In this document: positions 1 to 5,102 of the stretch, one piece after another | Layout: each line of letters opens with the position of its first letter | How positions within the stretch are numbered: position 1 is the stretch's first letter | Assembly (NCBI GenBank): GCA_938041635.1 | Contig: CALIAD010000155.1 | Location: forward strand, 1 to 5,102 | From: an uncultured Atopobium sp. | Lineage (GTDB): Bacteria; Actinomycetota; Coriobacteriia; Coriobacteriales; Atopobiaceae | Direction: 5' to 3' | Length of the DNA stretch: 5,102 bases | Position numbers and translations under genes: made by a program | The notes under the pieces: model-generated | Database searches by the model: none | Seen by the model: only the letters and a program-made list of their open reading frames with translations | Told to the model about the DNA's origin: nothing

Positions 1-497
1 GCACCTTGTGCGAGAGCCTCAAGCACCGAACGTTGCTTGCTTGCATTTGCTGCAGGCGTAAAATCTGCCGCCTTTTCTGTCAGCTCAACCCAGCGCTCAT
101 CAACAGGACCGGACTTCTCGCAAACAAGCTGCCAGGGAGAATCTGCATCTTTTCTGGTAACTTTAACCTTTTGACCAGGTGCTAAAAACGGATGTAAGGC
201 GTCTGCATAGCTGCAGGCATACTCTTTACTCATCCATTCTGCCACCTGCGCAGATTGCTCATCAAACGCTGAATCTGCTAGAACTTGTGTTATCGGAAGA
301 ACGCGCGAAACGTCTAAACCTGAAGACACGTTGTCTGAAATGCCTACGACATAGCCAACCACTTGCCTGTGAGAAAACGGCACCAAGACCGTTGTTCCTA
401 CAACCGCAGTCTCTTCCAAAGATTCTGGAATGGCATAATCAAACGTGCCAGAAAGAGCACGAGTTGGTATGTCTAAAACAACATGTGCAAAAGGCAC
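1..497 (-). CDS. priA: Primosomal protein N' PriA, N-terminal part (3' end outside window)
   Basis: The frame is open from a GTG at 497 to the left edge (165 full codons). My translation starts MPFAHVVLDIPTRALSGTFD, followed by YAIP (21-24) and then LVPFSHRQVVGYVVG (38-52). This is the PriA 3'-DNA-binding domain pattern: V-x-LD-x-P at the start, F-x-Y-x-IP, then VPF followed by a short basic stretch and G-Y-V-V-G. Further on, VLPITQVL (66-73) and AEWMSKEYACSYADALRPFL (86-105), then APG (106-108), match the end of that domain. From about residue 146 a winged-helix region seems to begin. In the family, PriA binds the 3' end of a nascent leading strand at abandoned forks and D-loops and, with primosome partners, reloads the replicative helicase. 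The helicase motifs and zinc-binding cysteines would lie outside the window, so I cannot tell whether this is a full helicase or a helicase-dead PriA as in many actinobacteria. It starts 12 bases after addA and is probably co-transcribed with it. Confidence 0.88.
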   Translation of the reverse strand, partial: MPFAHVVLDIPTRALSGTFDYAIPESLEETAVVGTTVLVPFSHRQVVGYVVGISDNVSSGLDVSRVLPITQVLADSAFDEQSAQVAEWMSKEYACSYADALHPFLAPGQKVKVTRKDADSPWQLVCEKSGPVDERWVELTEKAADFTPAANASKQRSVLEALAQG

Positions 498-504
498 GTT
501 CTTG

Positions 505-511
505 CCTCCTT
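505..511 (-). promoter_or_regulatory. Shine-Dalgarno site of priA, overlapping the addA stop codon
   Basis: The minus strand reads TAAGGAGGCAAGAACGTG. The last two bases of the addA stop codon TAA are the first two of AAGGAGG, and a 7-base spacer leads to a GTG. This strong site decides the choice of GTG (497-495) as the priA start; the first ATG in that frame is at 233, inside the conserved domain. The overlap mirrors the addB/addA junction. Confidence 0.85.
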
Positions 512-3500
512 AAAGACTCGGTTGATGATTTACATCAAACGTGTAACGAGCAACGTGTGGCTGACCAGCTTCTTCAACCTCAACACAAACAAATGCGCAC
601 TCAACCTTAGTAAATCCGCGTTGCATCAAAACATAGGCATAGAAGTTTGCCTGCATCTGATGATGCTCGTATATTTGAGCGGCACTAAGACCCTTATCGC
701 CTGTTTTATAGTCAACTACCAGCGCATCTTTACTTCCCTTATTATAAGCGAGAAGATCGATGGCTCCTTCTACATAGTTTCCATATTCAGAATCAACTTG
801 CAGTGTAAAAGGAGACTCCGCAATAACCACATCATGGGCTAATGCTTCTTGTCTTATTGCAGAGTTGCTCCACAGTTCAAGTGCTTGTTTGACTCGTGAT
901 ACCGCGCGTTGAGGAACGCTGTTCTTAAGGCATTGTCTATCGATAGTTTGTTCATCAACCTTAGACTGAGTCTCAACCATAATCTGAGCAAGCTCGTGGA
1001 AGGCTGAGCCTAGGTTGGTTGGGTCTACTCCATCATCAGCTAATGTGTCAGGCAAAACAACGGAAGTCTCAGTTACTGGTTGAAGGTTATCCTCCTCATG
1101 CTCCTGGCGTTCTACCTGAGACTGGTCTGCAAGTTTCTGGTTATTCTCGACCTTAAAGTTCTCTGCCATTTGTTGGTGAGCTGATGAGTAACTAAAGAAA
1201 TCTTTTCGCTGATCATACATAGTTTCTGAGGTAACACTTAGTCTTACCTTCTCATAGAGGTCAAACGTTTCAACAGCCTGAGAGTTTTCCTCTTCACTTG
1301 GCTTGCCCTCAAAAGGTTCAACCAACTCTAAACCTTCAACCTGAATTGGCTCATCCTTCTTGCCAGAACCCTGAACTACACGCATACAACCAGCAAGATT
1401 TCCACCATATTCAAACTGATGTTCACCAGCAGAAAGTGGCGGGTCTTCAAACAAGGCATCTGTAATCTTGCGTGTATAACGAGGACTAATTCCTTCTTTA
1501 GTAAGATCGATGGTTGAAGTAAGAATGACTGCTTCTCGAGCGCGTGTTAAAGCAACATACAGACGGCGGTTCTGCTCCTGCTCTTCAAACTCATTCTCTT
1601 GAGTTTCCAGGAACATTCTCCACTCTAGAAGACTCTTGCACTCATCAATACTTGTAGGAACCTCATGACAGCCATCATACAATTCATGAAGTTTTTTAGA
1701 ACTGCTTGAGAATGCAATCTGATATGAATCGTCTTTTCTAACATGCAAAAATGGTTCACTGCCAGCGCCTGCCTTAGGGCCAGATACAGCTCCTACAACA
1801 GCAACAACAGGAAATTCTAATCCCTTAGAAGCATGAATGGTCATAAAAGTTACGGCGTTTTGAGTACTGCAGTGAAGCACTTTTGGCGACTCTTTAGCCG
1901 TGTTACACCATTGACTAAACGCTTTTGCGACTGAAGCTACGCCAATGCTCAGCTCCTTTTGCAAGCTATCAATTTGGTCAAGAGCTGCAAAGATATTTGC
2001 AATCTTTGACTGCCCCTCATTACCCATCTTTTGAAGACGAGAAATCCATCCGGCATCAAGAACTACCTTTTTAATGACGTCTGAAACTCTCTTGTTTGAA
2101 AGAGAGCTACGAGCATCACTCAACACCTCTAAAGCATTTTTGAGCTTTGGACTTATCTCAAAAGGTGAATTACATGCGTCATTTACCACTGAATCTGCAA
2201 TATCTCTATTGGTAATCTTCTGACCATTTTCTCCAAAATTAGTACCCAAGAGAAGCAGGTCAGACGCATCAAGACTAAAAATCTCACTCGAGAGTACAGG
2301 AAACAGTCCCTCGTATGAATCGTACATATTTGCGAGTGCCTGTAAAAGACTGCCAATCAGCTGAACCTCAGGCTGCTCACCAAACGTTGAAGCTCCAGAA
2401 ACCACGCTTTCAATTCCAAAGGTACGAAGCGCCTCAATATAGGGCTGTGCCTTTTTAACTGATTTCATCAAAATTGCAACATCTTTTGCTTGGATATTCT
2501 CATCCTGCATAAGCGTGTTAATTCTGTCTGCAAGTTGATACGCAACAAGCCGGCTTCTTGTAACGTCATCGCCTGGCTTAGAATTTCCTGACTTTTCAAA
2601 TTTTGTAACTTCAAAATATACGCGAGGTGAACGGGCAATGAACGGAGTTGCGGGTTCTTCTCGCCCAGCGGACAGATCCATAAAGTTAGGTATCATGCCG
2701 TCAGCGCTACAAACCTTTGCAACAAATCGCAAAATTTCGTTGTGGCTGCGGAAATTATCTACAAGACGGGGTTGCAAATCTTCTGAAACCTCTGCTTGAC
2801 GTCTAAAGAACACATCAACATCAGCACCGCGGAATCGATAGATTGACTGCTGCGCATCACCAACTGTGGTGAGATATTGAGCATCTTTACCTGAGAGACT
2901 CTTAATCATCTGCACCTGTTGCTGGTCTGTATCTTGGAACTCGTCAACCATTACAAGCTTGAATTTATCCGCATAAACAGCTGCAATCTCTGGATGCTCT
3001 TCGAATACCTTTGCCGTTAGATGCAAAAGATCATCGTTATCAAGGCCGCCAACAGCACGTTTCTTCTGTTTAAAGAGCTTGTAGACCTGCTCAGTAACAT
3101 CTTTCAGACACTGACCCTCAAACGTGTCCTGAATAAGGCCAAATAAAGAGCTGCAAACTTTAAGCTGGTACGTAGCTTCATCTTTTACAATTTTTATTTC
3201 TTTTGAGGAACGACCGATCTTGAGTGCTTTTTGCAACGTATCCCAAAACGCCTGGTCAAAATCAGTGAGCGAGAGAACCAAGTGTTGCTGCAATTTACTT
3301 GAAAGCTCAGATTGAACATTTTGTAGCTGTTCTGCTTCATCTGGTTTTGTGGCAGCAATTGCAGCCCTTAGCGCTTCGAGTGCACCGCAGAGACTCTCAA
3401 GCTCCGCTTTTAGAACTTCCAGGTCAGAGCTATCCCCTACAAACGAAATAGCATCCATTCCTACAGGAGATGACTGAGCGTACGAAATCAGCGTTTCAAT

Positions 3501-4007
3501 ACGAGACTTCAGTGCATCTCTGTTCCCTGCATAGGTTGAGAGAAACTCTGCATAGCTTTCATCTTGCGAAAGCTCTCTGAGTACTTCTTCAATAGATATA
3601 TTGACCAGCTGATTTCTGGTCATGTCGTCAATGATTTCAAACTCAGGATCAAGACCTAAATCAAGTGCATGAATCTTTAAGATTCTGCTACACATACCGT
3701 GGATAGTACTAATCCACGCATCATCAACCTGCAACGCAGCGCTATGAAGACCTTCTTTTTCTAGAGCTTCTCTAACGCGCTCTTTAATTTCTGTAGCTGC
3801 GGCATTGGTAAACGTAATAATCAATGCCTGATCAAGACTACTCAAGTACGACTTTCCGTCAGCTCCCGAACCTTCTTTTAAAGCCCACACAATTCTCTGC
3901 GTAAGCGTAAAAGTTTTTCCTGAACCTGCACCTGCTGCAACAAAAAGAGGCTTATCAAGCGTCTTGATGGTCTTCTCTTGACCAGGCGTATAACGTGTGT
4001 CAGCCAT
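510..4007 (-). CDS. addA: AddA-type helicase-nuclease subunit (UvrD/RecB family)
   Basis: This complete 1165-residue protein has the size expected for AddA or RecB. Superfamily 1A helicase motifs are all present: Q motif YTPGQ (6-10), Walker A AAGAGSGKT (24-32, Lys31), Ia ITFTNAAATEI (64-74), Ib STIHGMCSRIL (100-110), Walker B VDEFQDT (354-360), III VGDAQQSIYRFRGAD (382-396), IV DNFRS (417-421), V TIHASKGLEF (723-732) and VI RRLYVALTRARE (814-825). The VDEFQDTD form is typical of AddA/RecB. A charged linker (about 883-990) leads to a C-terminal PD-(D/E)XK nuclease: GSAFHE (His1004), GAIDLL (Asp1084), VVDYKTG (Asp1099, Lys1101) and MQANFYAY (Gln1119, Tyr1123). It has no CxxC cluster, as expected for the subunit without Fe-S. 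Known family role: 3'-5' DNA translocation and nuclease cutting during double-strand-break resection with AddB, in the cytoplasm, feeding RecA recombination. The ATG at 4007 is supported by AGGAGG 9 bases upstream. No helicase or nuclease key residue is missing and there is no frameshift. An AdnB-type name is a less likely alternative. Confidence 0.93.
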   Translation of the reverse strand: MADTRYTPGQEKTIKTLDKPLFVAAGAGSGKTFTLTQRIVWALKEGSGADGKSYLSSLDQALIITFTNAAATEIKERVREALEKEGLHSAALQVDDAWISTIHGMCSRILKIHALDLGLDPEFEIIDDMTRNQLVNISIEEVLRELSQDESYAEFLSTYAGNRDALKSRIETLISYAQSSPVGMDAISFVGDSSDLEVLKAELESLCGALEALRAAIAATKPDEAEQLQNVQSELSSKLQQHLVLSLTDFDQAFWDTLQKALKIGRSSKEIKIVKDEATYQLKVCSSLFGLIQDTFEGQCLKDVTEQVYKLFKQKKRAVGGLDNDDLLHLTAKVFEEHPEIAAVYADKFKLVMVDEFQDTDQQQVQMIKSLSGKDAQYLTTVGDAQQSIYRFRGADVDVFFRRQAEVSEDLQPRLVDNFRSHNEILRFVAKVCSADGMIPNFMDLSAGREEPATPFIARSPRVYFEVTKFEKSGNSKPGDDVTRSRLVAYQLADRINTLMQDENIQAKDVAILMKSVKKAQPYIEALRTFGIESVVSGASTFGEQPEVQLIGSLLQALANMYDSYEGLFPVLSSEIFSLDASDLLLLGTNFGENGQKITNRDIADSVVNDACNSPFEISPKLKNALEVLSDARSSLSNKRVSDVIKKVVLDAGWISRLQKMGNEGQSKIANIFAALDQIDSLQKELSIGVASVAKAFSQWCNTAKESPKVLHCSTQNAVTFMTIHASKGLEFPVVAVVGAVSGPKAGAGSEPFLHVRKDDSYQIAFSSSSKKLHELYDGCHEVPTSIDECKSLLEWRMFLETQENEFEEQEQNRRLYVALTRAREAVILTSTIDLTKEGISPRYTRKITDALFEDPPLSAGEHQFEYGGNLAGCMRVVQGSGKKDEPIQVEGLELVEPFEGKPSEEENSQAVETFDLYEKVRLSVTSETMYDQRKDFFSYSSAHQQMAENFKVENNQKLADQSQVERQEHEEDNLQPVTETSVVLPDTLADDGVDPTNLGSAFHELAQIMVETQSKVDEQTIDRQCLKNSVPQRAVSRVKQALELWSNSAIRQEALAHDVVIAESPFTLQVDSEYGNYVEGAIDLLAYNKGSKDALVVDYKTGDKGLSAAQIYEHHQMQANFYAYVLMQRGFTKVECAFVCVEVEEAGQPHVARYTFDVNHQPSL

Positions 4008-4013
4008 AGTAGC

Positions 4014-5102
4014 TTACCTCCTCTTGTCACACAGTTTTACTGGACAATACTTACATGCATCCTTATCGCAAGGATTGGCTCGAACATCTCCAGAAAGCAT
4101 GGCTTGGACCTTCTGAGCAATTAAACTCTCCCAAGCGTCCAAGTAGTCTGCAAACTCCGCTGAGTTTTGAGACACAACCATAACTGCCTGGTCCCTGAGC
4201 TTTTTATCTTCCGGATGTATGTTCCAAATATGTTCTGTTGCCGCTTCTGTTGCCATGCCTGCAAGAGCAAATGAAGGCTTATCTTTTTGCTCTTTGGTGC
4301 CCAGATAAATTGCAGCAACTGGCTCAAGCTTATACTTGGTGAGCTGTTTTCTCATAATCTGAGCATATATTGCAGACTGCACATGCCTTGGAAGGATCTC
4401 TTTTGAGAGCTCACTATCCAGGCTTAGCTTTGCTGAATAAGCCTTCAGATCTTTTGTGGCCTTGTGTTTATAGTCAATAATAAGTGCCTGACCATGAGCG
4501 TTTACATCTACGCGGTCAATCGAGCCAGTAAATTGAGCTCCTGCATACTCAACAACATTTTCTTCTCTACCAAAACGAAGCTCAAAAAACCTGGGCTGAT
4601 AGCCAATAAAGTGCGAAGCTTCAAACTCGAGAAGATCCTTGAGATTTTCTCGAATATTCTCAACCTGTTTTCTTTCTTGAATGCTATGCGGAATAAGCTC
4701 ATTTGAAGATGCTCGGTTAATGTTGTTGAACTGCTCATCCCACACCTGAGCAAAACAGGTATCTAGCACCTGCTTTGCGTGGTCTAAGTTGTCAGATGTA
4801 ATTCTAGAGCCAGCAATGTCTTGCAGAAGCATAGGCTCAACTACAGAATCAACCTCAGCAACATCGCAACCAAGTGCTTCTGCTAAAAGTGTTGCGTGTG
4901 TTAGTTCTAAAACAAGATGGATAAAGGTGCCCATCTGCATTGGAGCAAAGTCAGTGTCTACCTGAGAAATCTTGATGCGGCGTTGCGTGAACCATTTGTA
5001 GGGACATTCAAGATACGTCTCAATCTGAGAAGCAGAAAGAAGCGGTAGCCCTTCTCGCGAGACCTCTATAAGACCCTGTAATTCCTGCTCAAGGGTCTCC
5101 CT
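4014..5102 (-). CDS. addB: AddB-type ATP-dependent nuclease subunit, C-terminal part (5' end outside window)
   Basis: The frame stays open to the right edge, giving 362 codons that end in TAA at 4016-4014. An ATG at 4940 is not the start: the 54 codons upstream of it contain LSASQIETYLECPYKWF, the classic opening of a RecB/AddB-type PD-(D/E)XK nuclease domain with the first Fe-S cysteine (residue 33 of the fragment). Nuclease motifs follow in order: GTFIH (His62), GSIDRVD (Asp196), IIDYK (Asp210, Lys212) and VQSAIYA (Gln242, Tyr246). A C-terminal cysteine cluster follows (Cys345, 350, 353, 358). By family knowledge the domain cuts one strand at a DNA end, and the [4Fe-4S] staple ties its two ends together. 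The helicase-like N-terminal half lies outside the window, so an AdnA-like protein with the same tail cannot be excluded. The gene lies 6 bases upstream of addA, whose product is its expected partner. All visible catalytic residues are intact. The nuclease call is firm; the exact subunit name is less so. Confidence 0.85.
   Translation of the reverse strand, partial: RETLEQELQGLIEVSREGLPLLSASQIETYLECPYKWFTQRRIKISQVDTDFAPMQMGTFIHLVLELTHATLLAEALGCDVAEVDSVVEPMLLQDIAGSRITSDNLDHAKQVLDTCFAQVWDEQFNNINRASSNELIPHSIQERKQVENIRENLKDLLEFEASHFIGYQPRFFELRFGREENVVEYAGAQFTGSIDRVDVNAHGQALIIDYKHKATKDLKAYSAKLSLDSELSKEILPRHVQSAIYAQIMRKQLTKYKLEPVAAIYLGTKEQKDKPSFALAGMATEAATEHIWNIHPEDKKLRDQAVMVVSQNSAEFADYLDAWESLIAQKVQAMLSGDVRANPCDKDACKYCPVKLCDKRR
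4017..4022 (-). promoter_or_regulatory. Shine-Dalgarno site of addA, touching the addB stop codon
   Basis: On the minus strand the sequence reads AGAGGAGGTAAGCTACTATG. AGGAGG sits 9 bases before the addA ATG and directly abuts the TAA of the upstream gene; the T of the stop also extends the SD to AGGAGGT. This near-perfect anti-SD match fixes the addA start at 4007. It also means that ribosomes finishing addB stop on the addA initiation region, which fits translational coupling of two subunits made in equal amounts (inference). Confidence 0.85.

Noticed and set aside
498..509. Possible promoter or terminator between addA and priA
   Set aside because: Only 12 bases separate the genes and they hold a Shine-Dalgarno site. 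There is no hairpin with a T-run and no -35/-10 pair.
179..842. Two overlapping plus-strand open frames (179-610 and 483-842)
   Set aside because: They lie antisense to priA and addA, whose protein motifs are clear. Their translations show no family pattern, are rich in Leu, Cys and His in a way typical of antisense frames, and have no ribosome site.
4464..4753. Small frames on both strands (4464-4706 plus, 4508-4753 minus, and 4121-4327 minus)
   Set aside because: All lie inside the addB nuclease region, where the main frame carries the catalytic motifs. None has a recognisable domain or a good ribosome site.
4014..4940. Treating the ATG at 4940 as the true start of a 308-residue nuclease
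   Set aside because: The same frame is open for 54 more codons to the window edge and encodes the conserved Y-x2-CP-Y-x-W-F segment with the first Fe-S cysteine. No Shine-Dalgarno site precedes this ATG. The gene is truncated by the window.
510..5102. A novel anti-phage system built on a helicase-nuclease pair
   Set aside because: Both nucleases and the motor match the housekeeping AddAB/RecBCD-type pattern. The neighbour is priA, a core replication gene, and there are no mobile or defence-linked genes in view.

Overview
The window is fully coding on the minus strand. It holds three genes in one tightly packed transcription unit, read from high to low coordinates: the 3' end of an addB-type nuclease gene (4014-5102, running off the right edge), a complete addA-type helicase-nuclease gene (510-4007), and the 5' end of priA (1-497, running off the left edge). 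The gaps between genes are 6 and 12 bases. I see no RNA gene, mobile element, repeat, CRISPR array, promoter or terminator, and no non-coding stretch longer than 12 bases.

The first two genes encode the two subunits of a RecBCD-like end-processing enzyme (AddAB type). The upstream subunit shows only its C-terminal RecB-family nuclease with the cysteines of an iron-sulfur staple. The downstream subunit has all the superfamily 1A helicase motifs followed by a second intact RecB-family nuclease. By family knowledge, such a complex unwinds and resects double-strand breaks to give a 3' tail for RecA loading. PriA then reloads the replicative helicase on recombination intermediates and stalled forks, so the unit joins break processing to replication restart. 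Each downstream gene has a strong Shine-Dalgarno sequence that overlaps the stop codon of the gene before it, which suggests translational coupling.

The base composition (mid-40s percent GC by eye), the strong AGGAGG-type ribosome sites, the addB-addA order and the feel of the proteins suggest a Gram-positive bacterium. My best guess is a moderate-GC Coriobacteriia member (Atopobium/Lancefieldella/Olsenella-like), with a Firmicute as the alternative. This is inference from general resemblance, not from a search.

This is core DNA-repair sequence. I found no undescribed system. The points worth a second look are small: the spacing of the Fe-S cysteines, an acidic linker in AddA, whether the upstream subunit is AddB or AdnA-like, and the co-transcription with priA.
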